Of a DNA stretch of 64,000 nt, positions 6,935 to 16,567 are shown one piece after another; the stretch's first letter is position 1; each line of letters starts with the position of its first letter. This DNA is from Poseidonocella sedimentorum. Lineage in GTDB: Bacteria; Pseudomonadota; Alphaproteobacteria; Rhodobacterales; Rhodobacteraceae. The notes under the pieces are model-generated. The model saw only the letters and a program-made list of their open reading frames with translations. It did no database searches and was not told the origin of the DNA. The translations under genes and the position numbers were made by a program. The DNA is taken from the NCBI RefSeq assembly GCF_900116005.1, contig NZ_FOYI01000014.1, positions 1 to 64,000 on the forward strand. Direction: 5' to 3'.

Positions 6935-9900
6935 CAGAATTCCCTCAAGGCTTCGTCATTGGCCTTGGCTTGCTGCATCAACTGTTCCGACAACTGCTCT
7001 GACTCCAAAACACCAAGCCCCTTGATCTTTGCATCAACCAGTTTTTCGAAGATTTCAGATCGCAGATTTTCTTGATCAGCCATCTTGAATGTGCTCCAGA
7101 TTGAGCGATTGGCAACAACCTCTTCGACAATGCGATCCACGATTTCCTGGGTCACACGATGCAGAGCCTGAAGATGTTGTGCCGGAGTGTTTTCGTCCAC
7201 TCCCGCCTCTTCGAGAACGGTGCGAAGGAAGGGGACATAAATCTCCGGTATATCGAATTCAGTTTCGCCAGTTGATTGGGACTCTGACCGTAGCTCATCA
7301 ATAATTGCTTGAAGCTGCTCGATGATTTCATCCCACTGATGGCCAAAGCCATCTAAAATCTGATTAAGGCGCTCGGACATCTTCTTGAACCGAACAGGGT
7401 CAGTTTCGAGCTTCTTGCGGATATGTGAACGGATCGCGTGTTCCATCTCCGAAGCTTTGGCGCGCGCACCGCTGGCGTGCCCAACCTGGTCTTCAAACTC
7501 GGCATCCGTAAGTTGAACGGGAGGTATCTTGGGATCGATACCCAACGAGATCACATGGTCATCAATCAGCTTTCGGACCTTAGCACCCACATCTGAACCG
7601 ATGACAGCGACATCGCGGAACCTGTTCCGTGCGCGCGCTTGGATATAGGCAAGGCGCTTTGCATCCTTCACAAATGGAAGACCCTCGGGCCTTGGAAGCA
7701 CGATTTCCAAGGACTTGAGGAAGTCCTTCAGCTTCACTGTGAACTCGGCCCTGAACTTTTCAGTTGCCAGCACTTGTAGACAGCTTTCGTCGTCCGACAG
7801 ATCGTCCAAGCCTTCCCGCCTGAAAATGTCGACGACTCGAATGTGCCGATCTCGCAAAATGGGAATTTGGTCAGTGAGGCTGACCAGCGCCCCGTCAATG
7901 TCTTCATCCGAATATGCGGAAAGGGCCGACTTCAGGTGATGGGCAACGCCGAAATAATCCACGACGATCCCGCAGGTCTTGCCAAAACCGGTTCGATTTA
8001 CACGGGCAATGGCCTGCAACAGCTCGGCTTCACGGATCGATCGATCAAGGTACATCACGCCTTCGATGGGCGCATCGAAGCCCGTCAAAAGCATCGATTT
8101 GACGATCAAAAACGCTAGAGGGTCCGCTTTCGTGGGGTCCTTGTGAAACAGAGGTTTCTTGAACCGTTTGATCCGCATTTCCTGCGCTGATCCTTCGGTC
8201 CACTGCTTCCAGCTGGCATCATAATTGTTGCCACCGGACATGATCGCAGCAAACTCGATCTTCTCCAGCGTATCGCGGTATCGCCAAGCTTGGACCAACG
8301 CCTGCAGCTTCGCCGGTCGGATGCAAAGCTCTTCGTCGTCCAACGACTTGTCAGCGTCGGAAAGAGCCGAGGCTTCTGCCAAAAGCTCATCACGCGCCTC
8401 TAAAAAAGCCGCATGATACCGGACAACTGCTGTGCGGCTGTAGGCCACGACCTGCGCCTTGTAACCGTTCGGCAAAAGGTTGGTCACGTAGTGACGCAGC
8501 ATGTCGCGGGCCTTTTCCCCGATCAGCTCTTTAGCCTCCAGGATGTTGCCCTTGGTCGCGTATTTCTTGCGGATCGCTTCCAGTTCCTCGTCAGACCGGC
8601 CGCGAAACATATCCTCGAACAGGCCGTCCAGGGTGGCCCCATCCTTTACCGCACCCTCAGCGGTGCGCCCCTCGTAAAGCACCGGAACCGTCGCCCCATC
8701 GGCCTCGGCTTCCTTGATCGTATATTGATCGATGAAATCGCCAAAAATCTCGGTCGAACGCTTCTTCTCGCCCATGATGATCGGTGTGCCGGTGAAGCCG
8801 ATCCTTGCGCAGTTCGGCAGCGCTGCCAGCAAATTGGCATGCAGATCACCCGCTTGCGTGCGGTGCGCTTCATCCACAACGACCAGGATCGTGTCATCTT
8901 CGTTCAGCACGTCAAAGGCCGGGCCCTTCGTGACCTCGGCCACGTCCTCATCCGTGCGGTACTTCTGGATCGTGGCAAAGACCAACCCCGGACCCTTCCG
9001 GCGGGCGAGCCTTTTGAGGGAACTGTTGCTTGTCGCCAGTTCCACCACATCACCGGACATCGTCGCAGTTTCCGACAACTGGCGCTGCAGGTCCTTGCGG
9101 TCGGTGACCATGATCACCTTGAACTTCCGCAACTCCAAATCGGTCCGCATCTTGCGGATCATGAACACCATGGTCAGGCTCTTGCCCGAACCTTGCGTGT
9201 GCCAGACGATGCCGCCGCGCCGATCATATTCGCCGTCTTGCAGCCGCGTCTTGCCGCTGCGCAGACGTTCCAACGCACGGTTGACGGCGCGGTATTGCTG
9301 ATACCGGCAGACGGTTTTGATGGTCTGGCCGCCCACATTCATGAACAGCAGGTAGTGGCGCAGGATATCCAGCAGATGCGCGGGGCGCAGCATGCCCGCG
9401 ATCATGCGCTCTTGCTCGGACAAGCGTGTCTTGCCAAGCGCCGTCGCCACCTCATCCTCGGAGCCTTTGCCATCCGGCCCCACGACCGTCTTCCATTGCC
9501 CGTAATACTCCAGCCCCGCGCCGATGCAGCCCACGCGCGCCTCGTCGAAACTGGTGGCGATCAGAAGCTGGACCGAGGCAAAAAGCGCAGGCGCGCCTTC
9601 GTTCTCGTCCACCTCCAGCGCCGCCTTACGAGCGTTGTGATAGCGGCGCAGTTGCTTGACCGCCTCGGCCAGCGGTTCGGGGATGCCGGGGCTTTTGGCC
9701 TCGACCACCACCACGGGGATGCCGTTCACCAGCATCACCACATCGGGGATGATGAAACCCTTGCCGACGTCATGGCCCGGTGGGCAATCGACGCGGAACT
9801 GGTTGGAGACGGTGAAATCGTTCGCCTCCACATCGTCCCACGCGATATAGCGGATGGTCTGGCCGCGCCCGCCGTCCCAGCCGGGCAGGCCCTCGACCGT

Positions 9901-10200
9901 CAGGCCCTTGAGCAGCAGTTCGGTGACCGCCTGATTGGCCTCCATCAGCCCGCGCTGGCCGGGGCGGGTGAGCGCGCTGACAGCTTCGGACAGGCGCGCA
10001 TCATCGAGCCAGGGTTTGCCATCGGGGCCGGGGTTGATCGCGCGCAGGCGCTCGCGCAGCGTGGCCTCCGCGATGACCTCCTTAAAGCTGGTGCGCCCGG
10101 TCAGGGCGGGGTCGTCCATAGTGCCGGTCTGCGCCTGCCAGCCCATGGCGACACATTGGTCGATGAAGGGCTGTTCGACATCATCGAATTCATGCCCCAT
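6934..10200 (-). CDS. hsdR: Type I restriction enzyme, R (endonuclease/translocase) subunit
   Basis: The protein has 1088 residues. The N-terminal PD-(D/E)XK nuclease core shows P-D-V-V-M-L-V and V-V-V-V-E-A-K-S at about 155-170. A superfamily-2 motor follows, with Walker A in Q-G-S-G-K-S-L-T (about residue 338), the DEAH box V-V-D-E-A-H-R-T-Q, the G-F-T-G-T-P motif, and R-V-N-R-T-G-F-G as the arginine-finger motif VI. The C-terminal helical region would bind the MTase core. HsdR translocates DNA and cleaves it away from unmethylated recognition sites. Its start overlaps the hsdS stop by 11 bases. The length is typical for HsdR, and no frameshift or missing motif is seen. Confidence 0.95.
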   Translation of the reverse strand: MGHEFDDVEQPFIDQCVAMGWQAQTGTMDDPALTGRTSFKEVIAEATLRERLRAINPGPDGKPWLDDARLSEAVSALTRPGQRGLMEANQAVTELLLKGLTVEGLPGWDGGRGQTIRYIAWDDVEANDFTVSNQFRVDCPPGHDVGKGFIIPDVVMLVNGIPVVVVEAKSPGIPEPLAEAVKQLRRYHNARKAALEVDENEGAPALFASVQLLIATSFDEARVGCIGAGLEYYGQWKTVVGPDGKGSEDEVATALGKTRLSEQERMIAGMLRPAHLLDILRHYLLFMNVGGQTIKTVCRYQQYRAVNRALERLRSGKTRLQDGEYDRRGGIVWHTQGSGKSLTMVFMIRKMRTDLELRKFKVIMVTDRKDLQRQLSETATMSGDVVELATSNSSLKRLARRKGPGLVFATIQKYRTDEDVAEVTKGPAFDVLNEDDTILVVVDEAHRTQAGDLHANLLAALPNCARIGFTGTPIIMGEKKRSTEIFGDFIDQYTIKEAEADGATVPVLYEGRTAEGAVKDGATLDGLFEDMFRGRSDEELEAIRKKYATKGNILEAKELIGEKARDMLRHYVTNLLPNGYKAQVVAYSRTAVVRYHAAFLEARDELLAEASALSDADKSLDDEELCIRPAKLQALVQAWRYRDTLEKIEFAAIMSGGNNYDASWKQWTEGSAQEMRIKRFKKPLFHKDPTKADPLAFLIVKSMLLTGFDAPIEGVMYLDRSIREAELLQAIARVNRTGFGKTCGIVVDYFGVAHHLKSALSAYSDEDIDGALVSLTDQIPILRDRHIRVVDIFRREGLDDLSDDESCLQVLATEKFRAEFTVKLKDFLKSLEIVLPRPEGLPFVKDAKRLAYIQARARNRFRDVAVIGSDVGAKVRKLIDDHVISLGIDPKIPPVQLTDAEFEDQVGHASGARAKASEMEHAIRSHIRKKLETDPVRFKKMSERLNQILDGFGHQWDEIIEQLQAIIDELRSESQSTGETEFDIPEIYVPFLRTVLEEAGVDENTPAQHLQALHRVTQEIVDRIVEEVVANRSIWSTFKMADQENLRSEIFEKLVDAKIKGLGVLESEQLSEQLMQQAKANDEALREF

Positions 10201-11482
10201 GTCCAGCCCCCTCTTCGAGCAGAGGCGCGACAGAGACCCGCCCGGTGAGCAGATCGTCCATCAGGCCGGATTTCTGAAGTCGGAGCTTTTTAAGGAGTTG
10301 CTCTTCCTCAGTGATTTTTTGCGATTGTGCGGTGATTGTCTCGGCGATGAAGTCTTGTTCCGGTTGAGAGGGTAGAGGAGTTGGCAAAGGCTTCAGCGTG
10401 GCTTGCGAAATATTGGTTTGCGACTCTGCCATGCCGCTAATCGTTTTGCTGATTTCACGCTGAACTGCCGTCGAGCCCAATGCCAACGAAACGTAGCCAG
10501 GATTGTGCCGTTGATGGACCCTGAGACGGTAGAGTTTATCAGAAATCATAAGCTTATCCCTTGTTTCAGGAACATAGGCCACGACCGCGACTCTGCTGGA
10601 TGGACCTGCCCGCGTTATCAAAATGTCGCGCGCTTCGACCTGCAGGTGCGGCCTTGGCTTGAGACCCATGGTCAGCCGCTTGTTTTCGTGCGCTTGGTAT
10701 CCCTGCCAAACAACAGCGGTTGTCTTTAGCACGCCCCATTCGTCTGCAAGCGCTTCTTCTGATGGGCAGTCTGGGCTCCACCCTTGAGCGAGCTCGCGAG
10801 TGATTTCTCCAAGGGGTAAGACATCCCACTCCTTCGGGAGCCAGCCGAGTGGGGTTTCTTTGTAGAGGTGGGGGGCCTCGGTGTGTGGGGGGCGGAGGTC
10901 TCCGTTTGCGTCGATGCCGCGGGTCAGAAGGTCATGCAGCAGCCCTTGCTTCATCGCCTTCAACTTCGCCACCACCGCCTCCGTCCCCCGGATCGCCGCA
11001 TCCAACGTATCCAGCACCTCGGCGATTTTGGATTGCTCTTTGGGATCGTCAGGGACGCCTACGGAATATTCAGCCAGTTCGCCGCGTTTGATGTGCTTCA
11101 TCGTGCTGCCATGCGCACGCTTGTCGAATTCCGCAACGGAGTCCGACAGCACATGAAACATGAAGCCGTCATCCACATCTGACGCGGATGTAACTTTAAA
11201 AAGGTGTTGATTAAGCCAAGCAGGCCCGCCATCCCAGCGAACAACCGCAAGGGTGCCACTCCAAGAGAAAATCATGTCACCTGACGCCAGGCGAAACTTG
11301 TCAGGCAACTGGCCAGCAAAGCGATCCACAATCTCTTGCGAGCCAGTGATCTGAGCGATGCGAACGATGGGAAGGCCTTCTTCTGACCAATGCTGATCAT
11401 TGAATGCAAAGCCATTTTCATACTGACCTAGACTCGCCAGTGAGCGGCTACTCCAACCTTCTGGTAGGCTCGGTTTAGACAT
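10190..11482 (-). CDS. hsdS: Type I restriction-modification specificity subunit
   Basis: The protein has 430 residues with two target-recognition domains, about 1-165 and 215-400. They are separated by a conserved helix ([19 protein letters not shown]) and closed by a second one ([15 protein letters not shown]). This is the usual two-TRD arrangement; each TRD reads one half of a bipartite DNA site. The gene overlaps hsdM by 8 bases and hsdR by 11 bases. The recognition sequence cannot be predicted from this sequence by eye. TRDs are the most variable part of such systems and mark strain-level exchange. Confidence 0.92.
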   Translation of the reverse strand: MSKPSLPEGWSSRSLASLGQYENGFAFNDQHWSEEGLPIVRIAQITGSQEIVDRFAGQLPDKFRLASGDMIFSWSGTLAVVRWDGGPAWLNQHLFKVTSASDVDDGFMFHVLSDSVAEFDKRAHGSTMKHIKRGELAEYSVGVPDDPKEQSKIAEVLDTLDAAIRGTEAVVAKLKAMKQGLLHDLLTRGIDANGDLRPPHTEAPHLYKETPLGWLPKEWDVLPLGEITRELAQGWSPDCPSEEALADEWGVLKTTAVVWQGYQAHENKRLTMGLKPRPHLQVEARDILITRAGPSSRVAVVAYVPETRDKLMISDKLYRLRVHQRHNPGYVSLALGSTAVQREISKTISGMAESQTNISQATLKPLPTPLPSQPEQDFIAETITAQSQKITEEEQLLKKLRLQKSGLMDDLLTGRVSVAPLLEEGAGHGA

Positions 11483-13940
11483 ACCCCAACCCCTTCAAGA
11501 ACCCAGCCAGCTTCTCCGTCGCCTCTGCCCGTGCGCCCTCGATCTCAGTGAGGGTCACGCGATACTTGTCCCACCAATTCTCAAACGCCGCCACGATCTG
11601 CCCGCGCTGCGCGGCGATGTAGCGGATCAGGATTTTCTGCATATCGTCGTGCAGGATTTTCAGCAGAAGCGACGCTGCCTCCTCGGATGACAGCCCGTCA
11701 ACGCCTGCATTGATCTCATCCGTGAACTGCGCCTGTTTGGCCTTCAGCGTCTTCTTGACCTCGGTTAGCTCCTTCTTCCAGCGCTTGATCTGCGCCTCAT
11801 CCACCGGTTCGGCCTCGTCCTCTTCTTCCTCGCCCTCTTCAGGCTTGGCCGTCGCTGCCTTGATCTGTGCATCCAGTTCCGCCTTGCGCGCCTCAAGCTC
11901 TGCAATCTCGCGCACGAAGTCGCCCATGAGGAAGGCGACCAGCTTGTGATCGAGCGGGTTTTCCTTGTTGCCCTTATCCTCCAGCGCCGTGACGATAGAG
12001 GTGCGCCAGGCATCCACCACGCCCTTGGTGTCGCGCGCCATGAGGGTCAGGAAGTCGAACCGCGACTGGTTCCAGAACTGCGCGATGATGCCCCGCACGG
12101 TAAACGGGTCGAGCATGGCGAGGCTTTCCAGTGTGTCGGAAAAGCTGGAGAGCAGTTCGTCGCGCAAGGTGATCAGCGCGGCAGGGTCTTCGGCCCCGGC
12201 GAGGGATTTGATGCTATCGCGATGCGCGTCCCACCACGCGTTGAAGCTGTCCTTGATCTCTGCCTCACGGGCGGTGAGGCCCGCGTTTGTCTCAATGGCG
12301 GGCTTAAGGTCTGACTTGGCAGCCAGGCTTGCGGCGAAGTCGAAGTAGTTTTCATCGCGCGGCGTCAGCAGGTCCATCGGGTCCAGCCCGTGGGATTGGA
12401 ACAGCTCCGCCTTTGCCTTAACCTCAGCCTTCGGGATGCCGCCGACCAGATGCGCGCGGACGTCATGCGGCTCTGGCGGCGGGGCGTTGTCGGCATAACG
12501 GCGGATGTTGAGGTTGAAGTCATTCTCGCGCAGCCTGTCGATGTCGACGATGGCCGAGAAGCCGGGGATTGCACGGTATTCCTCGAACGTGGTGATGATC
12601 TTTTCGATATGTTCCGGCAGCAGATGGTTCTGCGCGCGCCCTTCGAAATATTCGCGATCCGCATTAATGAAGAGCACCTTGCCCTGCCGTTCGGCTGGCT
12701 TGCCCGACACGAGGTTCGCGCCATGGTGCACCCGCTGGCGCAGGACAATCACACAAGCCGGGATGCCAGTTCCATAGAAGAGTTGCGGGCCGAGGCCGAT
12801 GACCGCCTCGATCTGGTCGCTCTCGATGATCTTCTGACGAATTTTACCTTCGTCTCCGCCCCGGAACAGAACGCCGTGCGGCATCACCGTTGCGATCATG
12901 CCGCCGTCACGACTGACGGCCAACATGTGCTGGAGGAACATGAGGTCGGCCTTCTTGGAGCCAAGCGGCACCTCATGGAAGAAGCGTTCTCTGAACTTGG
13001 GCTGCCACGTGTATTCACCAGAGCGGTCTTTGTCCTTGGAACCCCAGTTGATCGAAAACGGCGGGTTCGTGAGGATCCGATCAAAGCGACGCAGTTCGCC
13101 GTCTTCAACGTGCTGCGGTTCACCTAGGGTGTCCTCGTTCCGCAGGTCGGCGCTGTTGATGCCATGTAGCAGCATGTTCATCTTGGCGATGGACCAAACG
13201 GTGCCAGCGGCTTCCTGACCGAAAAGGTTGGCCCTGCGCCCGTCCTGACCATGTTCGTCGATGTAATCCTTGGCAGCGATGAGCATGCCACCAGACCCAC
13301 AGCAGGGATCGTAGATGTCATGTTCGAGCGTTGGCTTCAGCAACCTGACCATCATCCGGACGACCGAACGCGGCGTGTAGAATTCGCCGCCTTTTTTGCC
13401 AGCGGAGTCCGCAAACTCACCGATCAGATATTCATAGGCGGCACCGAGAAGGTCAGGAAATTCAAAATCTTCGTTGCGCAAACGGATTTCACCAAAGTGA
13501 TTGATGAGTTGGCGCAGCTTTTGGTCGCTGATCTTGCTTTGACCAACTTTGCGGGTGAAGTCGATGTGGTCGAGGACACCTTCGAGCGCGATGTTCTCAG
13601 ACTCAACGCCGCCCAGAGCTTTGTTGAGTTTGTCGCCGATGTTCTCGTGCGCTTCGTCAACGAGGTGACCAAAGCGCGATTGCGGCGGAACCCAGAACGT
13701 GCCGCCGCGCCCGTACCAAACCTTGTTCTCCGCTTCTTCTGCGGCCTGCTCCGGGGCCACGCCGCTCGCGATACGCTTTTGCACCACCTCTAAGCGGGCC
13801 TGTTCGAACACGTCCGAACAGCGCTTCAGGAAGAGCATCCCGAAAATGTACTCTTTGAATTCCGAGGCATCCATCTTGCCGCGAAGGATGTCTGCAGCGC
13901 TAAAAAGGTGACGCTCCAATTGGGCGAGTGTCAGTGGCAT
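11475..13940 (-). CDS. hsdM: Type I restriction-modification N6-adenine methyltransferase
   Basis: The protein has 821 residues, longer than the common 500-residue HsdM. The N-terminal HsdM domain begins with [17 protein letters not shown]. The SAM-binding motif I is [10 protein letters not shown], and the catalytic motif is N-P-P-F-S. The extra C-terminal 300 residues include a Glu-rich coiled coil (about 690-760) with an acidic patch of nine Glu and Asp residues, typical of the long HsdM subfamily. It methylates adenine in the site chosen by HsdS and forms the M2S core to which HsdR binds. It is the first gene of the operon; the 116-base gap to 14056 should hold the promoter. Confidence 0.94.
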   Translation of the reverse strand: MPLTLAQLERHLFSAADILRGKMDASEFKEYIFGMLFLKRCSDVFEQARLEVVQKRIASGVAPEQAAEEAENKVWYGRGGTFWVPPQSRFGHLVDEAHENIGDKLNKALGGVESENIALEGVLDHIDFTRKVGQSKISDQKLRQLINHFGEIRLRNEDFEFPDLLGAAYEYLIGEFADSAGKKGGEFYTPRSVVRMMVRLLKPTLEHDIYDPCCGSGGMLIAAKDYIDEHGQDGRRANLFGQEAAGTVWSIAKMNMLLHGINSADLRNEDTLGEPQHVEDGELRRFDRILTNPPFSINWGSKDKDRSGEYTWQPKFRERFFHEVPLGSKKADLMFLQHMLAVSRDGGMIATVMPHGVLFRGGDEGKIRQKIIESDQIEAVIGLGPQLFYGTGIPACVIVLRQRVHHGANLVSGKPAERQGKVLFINADREYFEGRAQNHLLPEHIEKIITTFEEYRAIPGFSAIVDIDRLRENDFNLNIRRYADNAPPPEPHDVRAHLVGGIPKAEVKAKAELFQSHGLDPMDLLTPRDENYFDFAASLAAKSDLKPAIETNAGLTAREAEIKDSFNAWWDAHRDSIKSLAGAEDPAALITLRDELLSSFSDTLESLAMLDPFTVRGIIAQFWNQSRFDFLTLMARDTKGVVDAWRTSIVTALEDKGNKENPLDHKLVAFLMGDFVREIAELEARKAELDAQIKAATAKPEEGEEEEDEAEPVDEAQIKRWKKELTEVKKTLKAKQAQFTDEINAGVDGLSSEEAASLLLKILHDDMQKILIRYIAAQRGQIVAAFENWWDKYRVTLTEIEGARAEATEKLAGFLKGLGYV

Positions 13941-14056
13941 CTACTGGTATTCCTAAGTTGGCGCGCGCTCAGAGCGTGCAAATGTACAAATTCCGCTGGC
14001 GTACGCCGCAGGACGGGCCGCAGAGGTATCAATGCGAGGGGCTTTAATGCATCGTG

Positions 14057-14353
14057 TCATTCTTCAATCAGTTTTTTGAGCTGACGGTCTGCAAGCCGCA
14101 ACGTGATGACGGAACCCGAAAGAATGGGCACCAGAATTCCAGATAGTGCTACCGCAAAGATGGCCGCGCCGGATATCAACGTAAAATCATGAGGCTGCCC
14201 CCCGAAGCTCAGCCTCAGGAAACCGATCAAATAGAGTGCGCTGGCAACCAAGAGTACCGTATTGAGCGGTTCCAACGGCTCGACTGCGTTGCGGCGTGCA
14301 CGCTCCAGTGTTGCGCGCCGAAGTTTCTTCCAGTTGTCGCTTGGCTTTTGCAT
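14057..14353 (-). CDS. Small protein with two membrane segments, unknown
   Basis: The protein has 98 residues. It has a basic N-terminus (W-K-K-L-R-R-A-T-L-E-R-A-R-R-N) and two hydrophobic segments at about 33-50 and 58-82, and ends in a charged helix (L-A-D-R-Q-L-K-K-L-I-E-E). Its start lies 4 bases after the XRE regulator stop, so the two genes are co-transcribed. The family is not recognised. A regulator followed by a small membrane protein upstream of an RM operon could be a control or toxin-like unit, but nothing in the sequence shows that directly. Confidence 0.5.
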   Translation of the reverse strand: MQKPSDNWKKLRRATLERARRNAVEPLEPLNTVLLVASALYLIGFLRLSFGGQPHDFTLISGAAIFAVALSGILVPILSGSVITLRLADRQLKKLIEE

Positions 14354-14357
14354 CGGC

Positions 14358-14780
14358 TTAATCCCTTACCAGTTCGATCCAAGTGTGAACGTCATCATCT
14401 CTGACTTCCCGCCCCTCGAGATGTGACTGATACCAGCGCGCGACGATGGCCCCGCGCTTCTCACTTTTGATCTTTATGTTTTCTTCGTTGAGGTGCTGAT
14501 CGAGCGAGGTCTCAATCTGTTTCAAGGCTTCAAAGTCATGAGATGCACGGACTGTCTGCGTTCCGAGCAGTATCCACGCAGCATCTACTTCAAACCGGTC
14601 TGACATCGCGACAAGCGCCTCCACAGGAAGACCCCGTTGGCCCTTTTCGTAGCTGTGATAGGCGCGATGTGAGACGCCAATCGCCTCCGCCATTGCTGTT
14701 TGCGTCAAGCCGACTTCGTTACGCGCGATAGCAAGGCGCGCGCCCATAGCAATGAAAACTGACTTTGCGTCCTGCCGCAT
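14358..14780 (-). CDS. XRE-type helix-turn-helix regulator
   Basis: The protein has 140 residues. A Cro/C1-type HTH is at about 12-65: A-I-A-R-N-E-V-G-L-T-Q-T-A-M-A-E-A-I-G, then S-Y-E-K-G-Q-R-G-L-P. The C-terminal half is helical and polar. It lies on the minus strand, opposite the excisionase-like gene at 14919, with a 138-base AT-rich gap between them. It probably controls its own promoter, the element's excision genes or the RM operon behind it. Controller proteins near RM systems are often smaller than this; here it fits a phage-type repressor of the integration module. Confidence 0.8.
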   Translation of the reverse strand: MRQDAKSVFIAMGARLAIARNEVGLTQTAMAEAIGVSHRAYHSYEKGQRGLPVEALVAMSDRFEVDAAWILLGTQTVRASHDFEALKQIETSLDQHLNEENIKIKSEKRGAIVARWYQSHLEGREVRDDDVHTWIELVRD

Positions 14781-14918
14781 GCAAGGTCTCCTATTGACGA
14801 AATCGCCATAACGAGCGAAACTGCACGAAATGACGTATTTCCTGCCTTTAAATCATCTGAGCATGTCATAAGGTGCAGAACAAGCGATTCTATTCATATC
14901 CAGCGATGGAGGCCGAAA
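14781..14918. promoter_or_regulatory. Divergent control region between XRE regulator and excisionase-like gene
   Basis: These 138 bases separate two divergent genes of the element's control module and are AT-richer than their surroundings. The TTG start of the plus-strand gene is preceded by ggagg at 14908-14912. I do not see a clean long palindrome. The region should contain both promoters and the operator of the XRE protein, by analogy with phage-like lysogeny modules. Confidence 0.45.
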
Positions 14919-15125
14919 TTGACCCAGGAACGCCTGCTTTCACCCAAACAGCTCAGCGAGATCGTCGGGCTTAGCCCTGCGCAAATTCGCGCACTCATGA
15001 ACACCGGGAAACTGGAGTTCGTGGAGATATCATCGAAGACCAAGATGCTGACGATGAGCGGCTGGGAGCGGTTTCAGAAGAATGCGACCAAGGTCAGTGG
15101 AGCCGAGGGCTCGGCGGCGAATTGA
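14919..15125 (+). CDS. Small helix-turn-helix (AlpA/MerR-like) protein
   Basis: The protein has 68 residues and starts at TTG 14919, chosen because ggagg lies 6 bases upstream. An ATG at 14906 is out of frame. The chain reads L-S-P-K-Q-L-S-E-I-V-G-L-S-P-A-Q-I-R-A-L, a winged HTH of the AlpA/excisionase type, and then M-S-G-W-E-R-F-Q-K-N. It precedes a second small HTH gene and the integrase, so it probably acts in excision or in control of integrase expression. The start codon is the weak point of the call. Confidence 0.6.
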   Translation: MTQERLLSPKQLSEIVGLSPAQIRALMNTGKLEFVEISSKTKMLTMSGWERFQKNATKVSGAEGSAAN

Positions 15126-15142
15126 ACGGGGGATGTCAGGCC

Positions 15143-15379
15143 ATGGCAACGACCAATCTCAATATTAACGTGGTAGATAAGCGCATGTTCAAGCAGTCAG
15201 AGGCCGCGAGCTATGCCGGGTTGCCAGTCAAGCACTTCAAGGCGGCTTGCCCGGTGCGCCCGGTGGAGTTGATACGAGGTGCACGTCTTTGGGATCGTCG
15301 TGACCTCGATCTTTGGATCGATGATGTGAAGTCCGGGGCCGTGACCGACACCCGCGACACCATTCTGGACCGCCTTTGA
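15143..15379 (+). CDS. Excisionase-like HTH protein upstream of integrase
   Basis: The protein has 78 residues from ATG 15143; a TTG at 15122 in frame adds 7 residues and is less likely. The core F-K-Q-S-E-A-A-S-Y-A-G-L-P is a MerR-like winged helix, with the end R-L-W-D-R-R-D-L-D-L-W-I-D typical of excisionase-type DNA-binding proteins linked to alphaproteobacterial integrases. Its TGA overlaps the integrase ATG by one base (TGATG at 15377-15381), indicating translational coupling. It probably directs excision of the element as a recombination directionality factor. Confidence 0.72.
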   Translation: MATTNLNINVVDKRMFKQSEAASYAGLPVKHFKAACPVRPVELIRGARLWDRRDLDLWIDDVKSGAVTDTRDTILDRL

Positions 15380-16491
15380 TGACACAGGTGCGGGTCAAGG
15401 GGTTCAAGATTTTCAAGGACCGGCACGGAAAGCAGCGATGTTATCACCGCGAGACCGGTCACAAAGTTGACCTGAACAATGCGCCGATTGGTTCCGCCGA
15501 GTTTTTCGCTGAATGCGAGACGGTCCGCGCCATTGCCGAGGCACAGCGGGCGAAGGCACCAAAAGCCGGAACTTTGGGCGGGTTGATCCAGTCCTACTTT
15601 GAAACCGAGCACTATCAGAACCTGGCTGAAGCCACGCGCCGCGACTACCGCAAATGCGCTGACTTCCTTGAGCCGATCCGCGACACACCGATCCATGTGA
15701 TCGACACCCCCTTGATCGCGGGCATCCACGACAAGGCCGCGAAGAAAATTGGCTGGCGGCGGGCAAACATGGTGCGCACGCTTTTGAGCGAGGTCTTTCG
15801 CTACAACATCCCGAAAGGGCTCATTTCCGCCAACTTCGCCAAAGAAGTGATCCCCAAGCGCCGCCCTCGCGACCGCGCCTATGCCAACCGCCCCTGGACC
15901 ATCGAGGAGCGAGACACTGTTCTAGGCAAAGCAAAGCCCCATGTGCGCGTGGCCCTCGCCCTTATGATGAACACCGGCCTCGACCCGTCCGACGCCCTAA
16001 GTTTGCGGAATGATCAGGTCGACGGCGGCACTATCTGGGGCGTACGCGGAAAGACAGGCGAAGAGGTTGCGATTCCGGTCAGCCCGACCCTTCAGGCCGC
16101 GCTTAACCGCATGCCTAACCACGACGCCGAGACTGTGCTTTCCAATTCGCGCGGTGAGGCATGGACATACAACGGCTTTTCGACTGTTTGGCACCGCTTC
16201 AAAACCGCCCTTGAGAATGAAGGCCTTATCGAAAAAGGCCTGACCCTCAAGGGCTTGCGGCACACGGTCGCCACGACTTTGCGCGAGGCGGGGCTGGATG
16301 AACGCCGTATCGCGGACCTTCTGGGGCAGAAAACACCGTCCATGGCGCGGCACTATTCGCGTTCTGCAAACCTTGCCGACAAGAACCGCGAAACCATGGC
16401 CACACTAGAAGAAGAGAACCGAAGGCGGGCCGAAGGTGTCAAACCTTCGCAGAAAAGCGTCAAACCTGTCCGAAACGAGGATCAGCCATGA
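15379..16491 (+). CDS. int: Tyrosine recombinase (integrase) of the tRNA-Phe element
   Basis: The protein has 370 residues from ATG 15379. It has an N-terminal arm-binding part, a SAM-like core-binding domain at about 65-165 and a catalytic domain from about 175. The C-terminal motif L-K-G-L-R-H-T-V-A-T holds the second Arg with Lys instead of His in box II. The nucleophile Tyr is in M-A-R-H-Y-S-R. Where the first catalytic Arg is expected (T-G-x-R) the sequence reads T-G-L-D-P-S-D-A-L, as in some alphaproteobacterial phage-type integrases. The gene ends 31 bases from the intact tRNA-Phe, so it is the element's own recombinase. Activity with the changed box I is an open question. Confidence 0.92.
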   Translation: MTQVRVKGFKIFKDRHGKQRCYHRETGHKVDLNNAPIGSAEFFAECETVRAIAEAQRAKAPKAGTLGGLIQSYFETEHYQNLAEATRRDYRKCADFLEPIRDTPIHVIDTPLIAGIHDKAAKKIGWRRANMVRTLLSEVFRYNIPKGLISANFAKEVIPKRRPRDRAYANRPWTIEERDTVLGKAKPHVRVALALMMNTGLDPSDALSLRNDQVDGGTIWGVRGKTGEEVAIPVSPTLQAALNRMPNHDAETVLSNSRGEAWTYNGFSTVWHRFKTALENEGLIEKGLTLKGLRHTVATTLREAGLDERRIADLLGQKTPSMARHYSRSANLADKNRETMATLEEENRRRAEGVKPSQKSVKPVRNEDQP

Positions 16492-16522
16492 GCAGAAACT
16501 ACAATCATATCAGAGAGTTAAG

Positions 16523-16567
16523 TGGTGCCCGGGGGCGGAATCGAACCACCGACACGAGGATTTTCAA
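16523..16567. repeat. att site, tRNA-proximal copy (45 bp)
   Basis: The 45 bases are identical to 947-991 and form the 3' half of the tRNA-Phe gene, from anticodon loop to CCA. The integrase gene lies just inside this end. With the distal copy it defines the edges of the element; excision would recreate one copy within an uninterrupted tRNA gene. Confidence 0.93.

Larger units (their letters stand above)
947..16567. mobile_element. Integrative mobilisable element inserted in tRNA-Phe
   Basis: The element is bounded by 45-bp direct repeats at 947-991 and 16523-16567. The integrase gene ends 31 bases from the intact tRNA. Inside are small HTH/excisionase-like genes at the integrase end and a mobilisation block (mobC, relaxase, mbeB- and mbeD-like) at the far end. 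The cargo is a type I restriction-modification operon, a possible toxin-antitoxin pair and a SEC-C protein. No type IV secretion or coupling-protein gene is present, so transfer would need a helper. The base composition of several genes (4058-5167, about 14.0-15.4 kb) is lower in GC than the chromosome to the right of the tRNA. The total length is about 15.6 kb. Confidence 0.9.

Noticed and set aside
8413-10248. 611-codon plus-strand frame opposite hsdR
   Set aside because: It lies fully antisense to hsdR, whose nuclease and helicase motifs are intact, and its translation is rich in His, Arg and Gln without any domain. It is a product of codon bias in the complementary strand.
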